A stretch of 64,000 nt of DNA from a virus. Under the pieces are notes generated by a model. It was not told where the DNA came from, made no database searches, and saw nothing but the letters and a program-made list of their open reading frames with translations. The stretch spans positions 1 through 64,000 of the IMG/VR virus record IMGVR_UViG_3300018083_000446; one strand, 5' to 3'. Made by a program: the position numbers and the translations under genes. Below are positions 26,471 to 34,342 of the stretch, piece after piece. Within the stretch, counting starts at the first letter, position 1. Each line of letters begins with the position of its first letter.

Positions 26471-27994
26471 TTATCCTCTCGTGCCAATGAGGGGACCAAG
26501 GATCGTACCCTCGAAGAAGTCCTTAGCAATGCCGGCCTCTGCACCTGTGCTGGCCACAACATTGTCGTCGGACTTGGACGCCGAAACGGGCGCCCCAACC
26601 TTCGGAGTCATAGCCTCAGCCACCACAGCGTCACCGCTCTTGATGTCCTTGGTTCGTTCGTCGATCGACTTGACCTGCGCGGCCAACGTGCTAACGAGCT
26701 CTTGGATGCTCATGAGCGTCTTGGTCGTTTCGATCCTGAAGTTGTTCTCCTGGACCTGCTCAGGTGTGGGCGGTGGCTCGACCTCAATACCGAGGTCAGC
26801 TGCCTTACTCTCCAGACCCTGGGTCTTCAGAGCTTCGGCCAGACCCTCAGTAGCGGTTTCCCACTGCTTGATCTGGTCTTCGGGGATGCCCATATCCACG
26901 AAGTACTTCCGCTTGTCGGGGGTGAAACCCATCTCGTTCGCCTTTCCTGCGTTCAAAAGATTGAAGCTAGTCGTCCAGACGGCAGCGTTCGTCACCGGTA
27001 GAACCGATATCTCGTACGAGCGGTACCATTCAATCAGGTTCTCTCTCTGCAGCCCGAAGAATCCATGCGATACGCCAGCGTCCTCCCGTGCAGCTTTCTC
27101 AGCGAGCGCTTCTTTTCCAGCGTCGATGAGGCCGCTGGCGTGGACGAAGCCATCTTCTGTCAGGTCGAGCCAGTCCACCTGGCCGAACTTGGAACCCATG
27201 GTGTGCCACAGCCACAACTCGGGATACTGGCTATGTTCACTAGCCCAATCCACGAATTCCTTGTGCGCGGCCTTGGTGAAAATTTCTCCCTCCCTGTCCA
27301 TGAAGTTGTTAGACCACACGGTGTAAAACCGCAGGCGACCGTCTTTCTGTCGTACCAGCCCGAACGCCGCCGACCCACCGTCGTGTTCGTCCGTGCCTGA
27401 CACAGGGGTGTGGGCGGAGCCCGAGTTGTTGAACCTTGTCACCAGTGACCGCAAACCTTCCAACAACCCAGGCTTCCCCGTCGGGCTGTTTGGTAGGGGT
27501 GGTTCGATAACAGGCAACGGATCGGGCTCCGCAAAATCTCGTTCCGCTACGACCGCGACAGTACCACTCGAGGAATCAGTCGTTGCTTTGGCACGCCATA
27601 GACTAGACACACCCTCAGGATCAACCGGCCCCTCCACCAAAGCGCATGAACCTTCACCGACGTACCAGTGACAAGTGGCGCAACTTCCAGCGTTGCTAGC
27701 TCTGATCGTACGGTAGCCGGCAACGTCCTTAGTAAGTTGTACCAACCCTGGAGGCGGGTCGTCATAGTCTCCGTTGTCATACTCCTTCGCCTCGAACAAC
27801 AGTTCAGCATCTTCGAGAGTCATAGTGGAAGGGTCCGCGTCTTTAGACGCCGCCACCCCATTCGCCATCTTGAAGCATTTCTCTTCTGGATGCCCGTCCG
27901 CCGCACAGCCGTTGAAGATGTGGAGCCACTGGCGTTGGCGGGTGGGCGGCAGCTTCTTGACGTGGGCAGGAGCATTAGCCGCGGTGTAAGGCAT
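26471..27994 (-). CDS. Prohead protease with ChaB-like and HiPIP-like N-terminal regions
   Basis: 507 residues. Residues 1-about 90 resemble ChaB-like or gpF-associated regions (PAHVKKLPPTRQRQWLHIFNGCAADG). Residues about 100-130 have a CATCHWYVGEGSC cysteine set like high-potential iron-sulfur proteins, a domain seen fused to some phage proteases. Residues about 210-370 look like an XkdF-type protease: SNNFMDREGEIFTKAAHKEFVDW and HTMGSKFGQVDWLD with a candidate catalytic His, then AGVSHGFFGL with a Ser. The C-terminal about 100 residues are a helical scaffold-like region. Expected to process the capsid between portal and shell assembly. Confidence 0.78.
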   Translation of the reverse strand: MPYTAANAPAHVKKLPPTRQRQWLHIFNGCAADGHPEEKCFKMANGVAASKDADPSTMTLEDAELLFEAKEYDNGDYDDPPPGLVQLTKDVAGYRTIRASNAGSCATCHWYVGEGSCALVEGPVDPEGVSSLWRAKATTDSSSGTVAVVAERDFAEPDPLPVIEPPLPNSPTGKPGLLEGLRSLVTRFNNSGSAHTPVSGTDEHDGGSAAFGLVRQKDGRLRFYTVWSNNFMDREGEIFTKAAHKEFVDWASEHSQYPELWLWHTMGSKFGQVDWLDLTEDGFVHASGLIDAGKEALAEKAAREDAGVSHGFFGLQRENLIEWYRSYEISVLPVTNAAVWTTSFNLLNAGKANEMGFTPDKRKYFVDMGIPEDQIKQWETATEGLAEALKTQGLESKAADLGIEVEPPPTPEQVQENNFRIETTKTLMSIQELVSTLAAQVKSIDERTKDIKSGDAVVAEAMTPKVGAPVSASKSDDNVVASTGAEAGIAKDFFEGTILGPLIGTRG

Positions 27995-28416
27995 TATTTA
28001 GATACCTCCGATATAACGAGCTGAGCTCCCTTTTTGAACTCTGGCCGGTCGATTTTATCACGAATGTTAGGCCAGCCCCAAGCTGCGTGGAAGCTAGCTT
28101 GGCCGCTAGGCCCGTGTACATAACCCGAGTAGTAGCGCCCCCAGCGATCTTGGACGGCGTTGTTGATCTGCCATTGAATGCCTACCCCACTCGAGACGTC
28201 CTTCAACCGCCAGTTCCGCAGTAGGCGATACGTGCGTTGGTACGCCTTGCCAGTGCCGGGGTTGGCGGGTTTGTCTGGCGGGGGCGGGTACACGAGCTCC
28301 ATGATGATGTTAGCGCAGTAGGATTGGGTGTACTCATGGAGTGCAGCGTACGTTTCAGGCCCGTGGATGATCCTGGAGTTGGCACGAATAGCGGAGAAGC
28401 GTACGCGTACTGACAT
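27994..28416 (-). CDS. Hypothetical protein between portal and protease
   Basis: 140 residues, basic, with YRTLRNWRLKDVSSGVGIQW-like beta segments and a conserved-looking YYSGYVHGPSGQASFH turn. It resembles small neck/tail-completion proteins of the HK97 gp10 type in length and pattern, but usually those lie after the capsid gene, so the assignment is weak. One base shared with the protease start (27994). Confidence 0.6.
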   Translation of the reverse strand: MSVRVRFSAIRANSRIIHGPETYAALHEYTQSYCANIIMELVYPPPPDKPANPGTGKAYQRTYRLLRNWRLKDVSSGVGIQWQINNAVQDRWGRYYSGYVHGPSGQASFHAAWGWPNIRDKIDRPEFKKGAQLVISEVSK

Positions 28417-28423
28417 AACGTAG

Positions 28424-29857
28424 TTACACCGTTACCGCCGGACGCTTGGTGGATTGGGTTGGAGGCGACTGTTCGAGGTTGTCGTTAGGTTGTGTCTTCG
28501 GCCCAGCCGGCCCTTTGGGACCGGGTTCACCGCGTGTGACTGGCGTCTCGGGCGGAGGTGGCAAGGAGGCTTCTAGTTCGACTTCGCCTGTCGCATCCGA
28601 TTCGCCCATCATCTTCAGGTAGCGCGGGTCCAGGTCACCTGTGTCAACCAGGATCTGTCGTGCGACTTCAGTGGTGATCGCCCCAGATTTAATAAGCAAG
28701 TCCAACCACACAGCACGCTCCTTGGACACTGCGACTTCGTCGAATTTCTGGGCCAGGTCTTGTTCCCCAAACTCGAACGTGACGGACGACGGCATCACGC
28801 CTCTGAAGTTGAAGACCTGGCCCAGAATCCCCATGAACGCTGCAGCACCTTTGCCTCGACTCTTGACGTGGGAGGTCTTGGCTTCTGTGCCAGAGCCGAT
28901 CCCACGCCCGGGGGCGGGTGCGAAGTCACCATAGTCCGTTCCAAACGCCAGCGCTAGATTGGTAACGTACCACTGCATCGCCAGGTCTTCGTTGAAGTTG
29001 TCTGGCAAAGACGCAAGGTCGATCTGGGCGTGAGACACTGTGGCGTTCGGGTCTAGCGTGCCGATAATGGCGGGCATTACGAACCGCATCTGGCCCATAC
29101 TGTCAGCAGTCTGGCGGTGCTTTTGGAGCGCATCTTCGATCATGCGCGTGGGCATGCCGCTAACTAGGTGGATAGCTTTCTCGAACCGGCCAGACACCTT
29201 CTCACGCTTGTAGATCAGGATGTCACGCATGATCTGGGATGCACGTAGTACGCGAGTTAGAGCGCAGTACTGCATCCCATTGTGTTCTTGTCTGGGGGAT
29301 GGGAACTCCGCTAGCGGTATCACCTGGAACCACTTCATCAAGTGGCCTCGACCACGACGGTCGTAGTAGATCACAGGTGTCTCTGGGATTCCCGTACGAA
29401 CACAATGAGCGCTATCGAGGTGGTTCAGACCAACCGGCGGGCTAGCAGGTTGGGGTCCGTTTCGTACCACCTCGATAAACGCACCATTGTCCTGCGTGAA
29501 CAGGTCTATCAATACCTTGGAGACGAAGGGAATCCACCCCTCACCAAATTCAGCGCTGTGGAGTAGACGCTGAACGGCTGCAGTGGTGAGGGGTGGCCCT
29601 TTCAACGTCCAACCGAAAGCTGCGTAGCGTGCAACGGTCGAGTAGAGCGCACTGGCGAACATCGGTTCCGTAGGCCAGAACGCTCTCAAAAACTGGTCCC
29701 TAAGGCCAGGTGTGTTACCCCACGGTGGTACCGTATCAGCTGCGTCAGCCATAGCTAACGTTATCGAATACGTCTCGCCAAAGAACCCACCTTCGTTGGG
29801 CCTCGTGGGGTGGTCTACTACTGAGCCGTTAGTGAGGTTGGTGGGGTCTATGGGCAT
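28424..29857 (-). CDS. Portal protein
   Basis: 477 residues following the large terminase. A central core with VLIDLFTQDNGAFIEVVR, YYDRRGRGHLMKWFQVIPLAEFPSP and the long helix RASQIMRDILIYKREKVSGRFEKA is typical of siphovirus portals (wing and stem). Ends with a disordered region containing a short collagen-like run (GEPGPKGPAGPK). It forms the dodecameric DNA channel. A copy of the palindrome lies in its leader at 29872-29887. Confidence 0.88.
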   Translation of the reverse strand: MPIDPTNLTNGSVVDHPTRPNEGGFFGETYSITLAMADAADTVPPWGNTPGLRDQFLRAFWPTEPMFASALYSTVARYAAFGWTLKGPPLTTAAVQRLLHSAEFGEGWIPFVSKVLIDLFTQDNGAFIEVVRNGPQPASPPVGLNHLDSAHCVRTGIPETPVIYYDRRGRGHLMKWFQVIPLAEFPSPRQEHNGMQYCALTRVLRASQIMRDILIYKREKVSGRFEKAIHLVSGMPTRMIEDALQKHRQTADSMGQMRFVMPAIIGTLDPNATVSHAQIDLASLPDNFNEDLAMQWYVTNLALAFGTDYGDFAPAPGRGIGSGTEAKTSHVKSRGKGAAAFMGILGQVFNFRGVMPSSVTFEFGEQDLAQKFDEVAVSKERAVWLDLLIKSGAITTEVARQILVDTGDLDPRYLKMMGESDATGEVELEASLPPPPETPVTRGEPGPKGPAGPKTQPNDNLEQSPPTQSTKRPAVTV

Positions 29858-29871
29858 GGGGGGTGGGGAGC

Positions 29872-29887
29872 TTTTCCATTTGGAAAA
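29872..29887. repeat. Palindromic element, copy 3
   Basis: TTTTCCATTTGGAAAA between the large terminase stop and the portal start. On the sense strand it lies 6 bases after the stop and 14 bases before the portal ATG. Confidence 0.9.
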
Positions 29888-29893
29888 GGTGGG

Positions 29894-31615
29894 CTAATCC
29901 AAGTTCAACCGTTTGCATTCGTGGACGGCCATTGATAGGGCGACCGCCAAGTCGATCTTAGAGCCGGCGCCTTTCTTTACCAGACGCATCTTGGTGTTCG
30001 AGTCCTTGGCGATCTTCGCCGCGGCGTGGGAGATGTGTTCACGTACATCAACGTCACCGAAGTGTAGGATCGTACGGTCACGGATGTATGTGTATAGCAA
30101 ATGGTCCGCTACCATACGATCACCACCTTGGCTGAACGAGTACGCCCACACCAGGCCTTCGTTGCGGAAGCGAGTCATCATGTCGTGCAACTGGTACATG
30201 TCATACGCCAGTTGGAGGACGTTGAGCTTGGCTTGGGGGATGCACGGGCCGAGCTGGTTAACGTAGTCGTGAGACGCGCAGGGCTGGTTGAGTGGGTGGA
30301 TATGGCCTGTCAACCACTGGCGCAGCGTTGGCTCGATCGTGAGGGAGTAGTTGATCGTGCCGCCAGGAGGCGGGGTCCATAACGCGGAGCGGCGCAGTAC
30401 GATCTTTTGTGGGTTAGTCGGGTGGCGCGATACGATGATAGCACCGCTACAGTCACCAGAAACTGAGGCGTCGGCCGCCACCACAACCGGAGTATCTGGA
30501 GTCAGGGTTTGAAGGGACGGGTCAAGCTCGTCCGGAGTCGCCCTGCAATGGTCCCACCATTCCGTTGGCAAAAAGGAGGAGACACTGGATACCCAGTTAT
30601 TGTTGTGGAGACGGTCGAACGCTTCAGGGCGCAGCGTCGTAGCTTGGCTCTGGTAGTAGGAGGGTACTTGCCAGGGCATTCTACGTGCTGCTTCGCCCGT
30701 ATCCCAATACGTGAACAATCGCGCTCGCGGGTTCACGTACAGCGGGAGGGCGTCGGTCTCTGGTCCTGGCCAGTCTGGTACGTCGTCTCGAGTAAGCTGG
30801 CGAGCGCCTCGCTCTGGCAGGGTACCGAGTTCGAACTGCTCGATAAGTAGAAGGCTTTCACCTTCAAATCCTGCATAAGTCTCAACCCACCTAATGGACT
30901 TAGGCCGCGTGGGAACGGGAGTTAGTTCGTCCCACAGACGTTGAGACCCCTCGAGAGTGTAGCCCCAAAGCTCAGACCAGAATGTGGCCGTGGGGTTCAT
31001 ACCAGCCTGGCCCTTGTAGTCACCGGAGAGAGGGCGTATGACTGAGCCGGATGGAACGTGCGTAGCGTCACGACGTATGATATCCCAGTACCCTGGGATT
31101 TCTTCTTTGTGTCGATCGTAACGCGGATCGAGCTCTAGGGACTTGAGAACTTTATCGTACAACAAACCTCGAGACTGGTCGAGGTCGTTAGCCACCATGT
31201 AGATTTCGTTAGCACCACCCCAACGCTCAGCCACCCAACGGGCGATCATCGAGGCGATCGTAGTCTTGCCAGACTTCTTCACGGTGGAGTAGATAAAGTT
31301 CTGGAACCCGTCCTCGACGCCCATACGGGCTGCGAAGTCGGGGGCGAATGCGCAGCGCAGAATTACGCGTTGGACGGGTTCCAGCTTGATAGGGCGACCA
31401 GTCTCTGGAACGAAGAAACTGGTGTGTGCAAAGTCGAACAGGTCTTCCGGGCTGAACCGCGGGTGTGTACGGCCTCTAGGGGCGTCTTCCAAGCTGGATT
31501 GGGGGAGCGCACGGATCTTAGCGCCTAGGTGGGTAGCGAGAACTCGTGCGGCTTCCAGCTGGGCTGGGCTCAGCGCGTCCGTCGGTGGGGGCACCGAAGC
31601 CGACGCGGTTGTCAC
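29894..31615 (-). CDS. terL: Terminase large subunit
   Basis: 573 residues; GTG start overlapping the small terminase stop (GTGA). Walker A-like STVKKSGKTT (residues 110-119), Walker B-type TATFWSELWGY with the Glu at 215, coupling motif region after it, and an RNase H-like nuclease with VVVAADASVSGDCSGA (about 384-400) and the C-terminal KIDLAVALSMAVHE Asp. This is the ATP-driven packaging motor and DNA-cutting enzyme. Length and motif order are normal. Confidence 0.93.
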   Translation of the reverse strand: MTTASASVPPPTDALSPAQLEAARVLATHLGAKIRALPQSSLEDAPRGRTHPRFSPEDLFDFAHTSFFVPETGRPIKLEPVQRVILRCAFAPDFAARMGVEDGFQNFIYSTVKKSGKTTIASMIARWVAERWGGANEIYMVANDLDQSRGLLYDKVLKSLELDPRYDRHKEEIPGYWDIIRRDATHVPSGSVIRPLSGDYKGQAGMNPTATFWSELWGYTLEGSQRLWDELTPVPTRPKSIRWVETYAGFEGESLLLIEQFELGTLPERGARQLTRDDVPDWPGPETDALPLYVNPRARLFTYWDTGEAARRMPWQVPSYYQSQATTLRPEAFDRLHNNNWVSSVSSFLPTEWWDHCRATPDELDPSLQTLTPDTPVVVAADASVSGDCSGAIIVSRHPTNPQKIVLRRSALWTPPPGGTINYSLTIEPTLRQWLTGHIHPLNQPCASHDYVNQLGPCIPQAKLNVLQLAYDMYQLHDMMTRFRNEGLVWAYSFSQGGDRMVADHLLYTYIRDRTILHFGDVDVREHISHAAAKIAKDSNTKMRLVKKGAGSKIDLAVALSMAVHECKRLNLD

Positions 31616-32157
31616 GCCGCGTCAACCTCGGTTTCTTCCGGGGAGGTTAGGGATTCATAACCACCCGAAAGTCTGGCGAGCGCATCGCCGTCTTCGCCGT
31701 CGGGGGCGAAGCCGGGGGCGTCGGGCTCTGAAATGAGCGTCACGAGCGCACGGCGCGCCGTAGGCGGTAGTGTGTTGAGCAACCGCTGAAGGGCATCCGC
31801 GGGATCGTTCTGGCGTGCATTGGGGGTTGTTAGGGTGGACATGTGCTTGAGGATGTCCCCGAACAGCCGACCGAACTCAGCCGGTTCCATGTCATGCATA
31901 ACGTTGGGCAGATAGAGCATGACCTGGTTGAGCGCGTCGAACGTTTTGAGCGTCGTAAGCGTACGGAGTTGGCCGTTGAGGTTCTCTTGGGCCATCGGGT
32001 CCTGCGCGATAGACGCCATGAGGTACGCTGTTGCGTTGGGCGTCGTGGGGCCGAAGAGCCTCTCGGCCGCGAGCGCCACGTTACCACCTGCGACCACCAA
32101 GGCCTCAACGCAGATTTCAGCTGGCAGTAGTGTTTGCTGGGATTCGTGGGGGTACAT
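31612..32157 (-). CDS. terS: Terminase small subunit
   Basis: 181 residues. The N-terminal helix-turn-helix-like segment (EICVEALVVAGGNVALAAERLFG) fits DNA-binding small terminases; a helical oligomerisation core and an acidic, disordered C-terminus follow. Immediately upstream of, and overlapping, the large subunit. Recognises the packaging site. The family match is from position and pattern rather than from a signature. Confidence 0.8.
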   Translation of the reverse strand: MYPHESQQTLLPAEICVEALVVAGGNVALAAERLFGPTTPNATAYLMASIAQDPMAQENLNGQLRTLTTLKTFDALNQVMLYLPNVMHDMEPAEFGRLFGDILKHMSTLTTPNARQNDPADALQRLLNTLPPTARRALVTLISEPDAPGFAPDGEDGDALARLSGGYESLTSPEETEVDAA

Positions 32158-32302
32158 AGTATTGGCGGAAGCACACGACGCACAACACGCCTTTAGGAGT
32201 GTAGAAGCGCGTGGTCGGGGTCGGGACGGTGAACGAGCGTATGCACAGCCGACAGTGAAGAGGTGGCAGGGTCGCGGTCTTACCGGAGGCTGCGTGTGGC
32301 AT
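32117..32302 (-). CDS. Zinc-ribbon micro-protein heading the late operon
   Basis: 61 residues from ATG 32302, with two CxxC pairs (CRLC about residue 14, CVVC about 40), the spacing of a zinc ribbon. It overlaps the small terminase start by 41 bases. The -10 box TATAAT ends 7 bases before this ATG, so the mRNA probably starts at or next to the start codon. An in-frame ATG 9 bases upstream lies within the -10 and is less likely. Similar zinc proteins beside small terminases are common; function unknown. Confidence 0.65.
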   Translation of the reverse strand: MPHAASGKTATLPPLHCRLCIRSFTVPTPTTRFYTPKGVLCVVCFRQYYVPPRIPANTTAS

Positions 32303-32309
32303 TTGAGTC

Positions 32310-32338
32310 ATTATAGCACATCGACGGGGGGGAGTCGA
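32310..32338 (-). promoter_or_regulatory. Putative late promoter (leaderless type)
   Basis: Minus strand TCGACT (32338-32333), 17-base spacer, TATAAT (32315-32310), then 7 bases to ATG 32302. The -10 is perfect, the -35 is 4 of 6 (in positions T, G, A, C). It is the only promoter-like site upstream of the terminase genes. Confidence 0.55.
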
Positions 32339-32391
32339 GTAGTCGCGTCTAGTTACTACTCGGGTAACTACTGGTCAACAGGACTCCCCCC
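32327..32391. promoter_or_regulatory. Nested inverted repeats in the divergent control region
   Basis: GGGGGGAGTC (32327-32336) pairs with GACTCCCCCC (32382-32391). Inside, CGAGTAGT pairs with ACTACTCG and TAGTTAC with GTAACTA. The outer left arm overlaps the -35 of the late promoter, so protein binding or DNA extrusion here could control late transcription. Confidence 0.55.
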
Positions 32392-32449
32392 GGCTGCTGG
32401 TGGGGTAACGCTCATGGGTGCGCGCAGGCGCACATGTTCGTATGGGGGG

Positions 32450-32510
32450 GCACATACTACCGGTTGTGTGTGGGGGGCACGTGGGCACGTCGCACATACT
32501 ACCGGTTGTG
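32450..32510 (+). repeat. Direct repeat pair GCACATACTACCGGTTGTG
   Basis: Two perfect 19-bp copies at 32450-32468 and 32492-32510, 42 bp apart (four helical turns), in the gap between the divergent late promoter and the 32549 gene. Spacing on the same helix face suits an operator. No gene is seen in 32316-32548 other than these elements. Confidence 0.8.
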
Positions 32511-32548
32511 GTCTGGACGGATGGGTGCCGACGTGCGACTATTTGGGC

Positions 32549-32992
32549 ATGCCGAACCCCCCCACCCCACCCACCACCCCCCACGCCAACGTCGCGTCGG
32601 GCGTGGACGTGGGCGCGTACGATGCGCGTCTGGCGCACGAGATCGCCCAACGCGATCTCGCGTACGCCACACGCCAACGCGAACGGGACGCACGCGAACG
32701 TGCGTACTTGGACGCGCTCTCGTGGGCGCCCGTCACAACCGCGCTGCGTGAACGCAGGAACGTCCCGCTCGCCTCCCAACGCGCCTTCATGCCCACGCCA
32801 CCTCGCCCACACCGGGACTGGGCTGACGCGCCCTGCCCCACGCACGGGCCAGGCTGCAAACGCTGCGCACGCCCCGCACGCGGGGCACCCATGCCCTCCG
32901 CCTGGGAGGCCAACGCGCCCCACGCTCGCACGCACATGGCGCCTGACCCGTCCTGCCATCACCCCCTGGTGAAGTGCTCGCACAAGTGGTAG
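32549..32992 (+). CDS. Hypothetical protein with C-terminal cysteine motifs
   Basis: 147 residues. Pro-rich N-terminus, a charged helix (ARLAHEIAQRDLAYATRQRERD), then CPTHGPGCKRC and a final CHHPLVKCSHKW, which together could bind zinc. Very GC-rich relative to the late genes, which also gives long spurious frames on the other strand. Weak ribosome binding site at this ATG. First plus-strand gene of the divergent pair. Confidence 0.55.
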   Translation: MPNPPTPPTTPHANVASGVDVGAYDARLAHEIAQRDLAYATRQRERDARERAYLDALSWAPVTTALRERRNVPLASQRAFMPTPPRPHRDWADAPCPTHGPGCKRCARPARGAPMPSAWEANAPHARTHMAPDPSCHHPLVKCSHKW

Positions 32993-32996
32993 CCTA

Positions 32997-33057
32997 GCGC
33001 CCTCACGTGGGGGCGCCTCCCCCTAGGAGGCACCCCCAGGTGCGTGCCCTAGCACGC
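32997..33057. terminator. Three tandem hairpins
   Basis: GCGCCC/GGGCGC (32997-33002 with 33011-33016), GCCTCC/GGAGGC (33015-33020 with 33026-33031, loop CCCTA), and GCGTGC/GCACGC (33042-33047 with 33052-33057, loop CCTA). The first two share bases and are mutually exclusive. They start 4 bases after the stop of the 32549 gene and end 24 bases before the next start. Confidence 0.6.
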
Positions 33058-33080
33058 AAGGACACATAGGAGGTCGCACC

Positions 33081-33284
33081 ATGCGACGTACCCTCATAGC
33101 GCTCGCCTTCGCCGCCACCGCCGCGGCCTCGCCCGCGCACGCCGCTCCCCAGCCAGTCTCGCCCGACGTAGCTTGGGTGGACCCCGAGGACGGCTGCGAG
33201 TGCGTCTACGTCCGCACGCCTGCGGGCGACGTGATCACGATCCACCTCGAGGAAGGGGACTGGGACGACGCTCCCGGCTCCTAG
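33081..33284 (+). CDS. Small secreted protein
   Basis: 67 residues with a clear signal peptide: MRRT, a hydrophobic core LIALAFAATAAA, and an AHA-AP cleavage site at about residue 21. The mature part is acidic with a CEC motif. Ribosome binding site AGGAGG 9 bases upstream. Acts outside the membrane; function unknown. Confidence 0.75.
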   Translation: MRRTLIALAFAATAAASPAHAAPQPVSPDVAWVDPEDGCECVYVRTPAGDVITIHLEEGDWDDAPGS

Positions 33285-33311
33285 CCTCGCTCGCGCCCCC
33301 GGAGGGGCGCC

Positions 33312-33608
33312 ATGCCCTGGGCTCACCACTGGCCTGATGGGTCTCCGCACCAGCCGTATCCTCACCACGCCCCAAACCCGGGGCCACTCCCCACGAGGCC
33401 GGCAAGGTGGCTGCACCCCGACGCACGTGAGCCCAGGACATGGCGCTACCTGCGCCTTAGGAGAGCACATGCACGAGCACCATTCGCCCGCCACGGTCGA
33501 GACCGTGGACGTAGTGGGCTGGTTCCCGCGTGCCGAATGGCGCGTTGGCCTGGCCGACGGCTGCCTGGTATGGCTGCCCATCACCGACCCGCGGCCCTTA
33601 GTGGGTGA
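33312..33608 (+). CDS. Doubtful small His/Pro/Arg-rich protein
   Basis: 98 codons from ATG 33312 with a good ribosome binding site (GGAGGGGCGCC). The first about 50 residues (WPDGSPHQPYPHHAPNPG) are plausible, but the rest is Arg-rich and lies antiphase to the better-supported 33469 gene. Either a true overlapping gene or a start followed by an accidental frame. Confidence 0.3.
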   Translation: MPWAHHWPDGSPHQPYPHHAPNPGPLPTRPARWLHPDAREPRTWRYLRLRRAHARAPFARHGRDRGRSGLVPACRMARWPGRRLPGMAAHHRPAALSG

Positions 33609-33630
33609 GGTCTACGACCCCACCGCGTGA
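33469..33630 (+). CDS. Small hypothetical protein
   Basis: 53 residues from ATG 33469, with AGGAG 6 bases upstream. Balanced composition (VDVVGWFPRAEWRVGLADGCLVWLPI) consistent with a small beta-rich fold. The frame is open further upstream, but the ribosome binding site decides this start. Confidence 0.6.
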   Translation: MHEHHSPATVETVDVVGWFPRAEWRVGLADGCLVWLPITDPRPLVGEVYDPTA

Positions 33631-33661
33631 CACACGCCTGATGGGCGCGGAGCCGTGCACC

Positions 33662-33690
33662 TTGCATGGCGAGTCTGCCCTTGCTACACT
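33662..33690 (+). promoter_or_regulatory. Putative sigma70-type promoter
   Basis: TTGCAT (33662-33667), 17-base spacer, TACACT (33685-33690). Precedes an AT-rich inverted-repeat region and the 33817 gene cluster. Confidence 0.5.
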
Positions 33691-33693
33691 AGA

Positions 33694-33793
33694 CTCATAC
33701 AATCCCACACTTTTCAAAAATTGAGATGAGTAATGTAACAATATAGTAACAAGTATAGTATATGGAAAGTGTTAGAAACTAGGATTGTATGAG
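33694..33793. other. AT-rich region bounded by a 12-bp inverted repeat
   Basis: CTCATACAATCC (33694-33705) is perfectly inverted as GGATTGTATGAG (33782-33793). A second, nested pair is ACACTTT (33707-33713) with AAAGTGT (33766-33772). The 50 bases between are far richer in A and T than anything nearby (for example TAATGTAACAATATAGTAAC). It holds no gene. Candidate replication origin, leader-RNA structure or recombination site. Confidence 0.7.
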
Positions 33794-33816
33794 GTTACCC
33801 CTCATGTGGAGACCGT

Positions 33817-33954
33817 ATGCCAGCCATGAACCGCGCCACACGTAGGGCCCTTCGCTACCGGCCCACCACCGTACCCCGCCCCATTCGAGAGGCGGCCGAC
33901 GCCGACCCACCCACTCCCCACCCCCACACGCCACGAAAGGCCCCGCCCAAATGA
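33817..33954 (+). CDS. Basic Pro/Arg-rich micro-protein
   Basis: 45 residues, strongly basic (NRATRRALRYRP) then Pro/His-rich, likely disordered and possibly nucleic-acid binding. Accepted because its TGA overlaps the ATG of the next gene (ATGA at 33951-33954). First gene after the AT-rich region. Confidence 0.5.
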   Translation: MPAMNRATRRALRYRPTTVPRPIREAADADPPTPHPHTPRKAPPK

Positions 33955-34247
33955 TCGACACCTTCCGCGCCGCGCTCACCGCCACGCCCACGCTCGAGGC
34001 CACGTTCCGCGAGGGCGATTCCGAGCTCAACGCACAGGTGATCGCCACCTTCCCCAACGGGTATGGTGCCTCGATCGTACGAGGCCCGTATACCTACGGT
34101 GGTAACGAAGGCCTGTTCGAGCTCGCCGTGCTAGACCGCCACGGGCACCTCACCTACGATACACCCATCACGTCCGACGTAGAAGGCTGGCTCACAGTCG
34201 AGGACGTCTTCAACCTCCTACTACGCATCCAAGCCCTACCCTCATAG
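33951..34247 (+). CDS. Small hypothetical protein
   Basis: 98 residues, mixed alpha/beta (ATFPNGYGASIVRGPYTYGG, then ELAVLDRHGHLTYDTPI). Ribosome binding site GAAAGG about 10 bases upstream and an ATGA overlap with the preceding gene. No family recognised. Followed by a strong hairpin. Confidence 0.7.
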   Translation: MIDTFRAALTATPTLEATFREGDSELNAQVIATFPNGYGASIVRGPYTYGGNEGLFELAVLDRHGHLTYDTPITSDVEGWLTVEDVFNLLLRIQALPS

Positions 34248-34256
34248 GCAGGCCGT

Positions 34257-34292
34257 GGAGGCCGTGACGGACCACCCACCCGTCAGGCCTCC
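34257..34292 (+). terminator. Intergenic hairpin
   Basis: GGAGGCC-g-TGACGG pairs with CCGTCA-GGCCTCC (34257-34270 with 34280-34292): 13 bp with one bulged base and a 9-base loop. No U-tract follows. One of a set of strong hairpins between the small genes of 33-36 kb. Confidence 0.65.
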
Positions 34293-34342
34293 AATGCCAT
34301 GCGTGAGCGCTGGCGCATCACAAATAGGGAGGTCACTCTACC

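Noticed and set aside
31919-32548. A 357-codon plus-strand frame beginning inside the small terminase gene
   Set aside because: Its first 210 codons are antisense to terminase and the control region; only the part from 32549 looks like protein.
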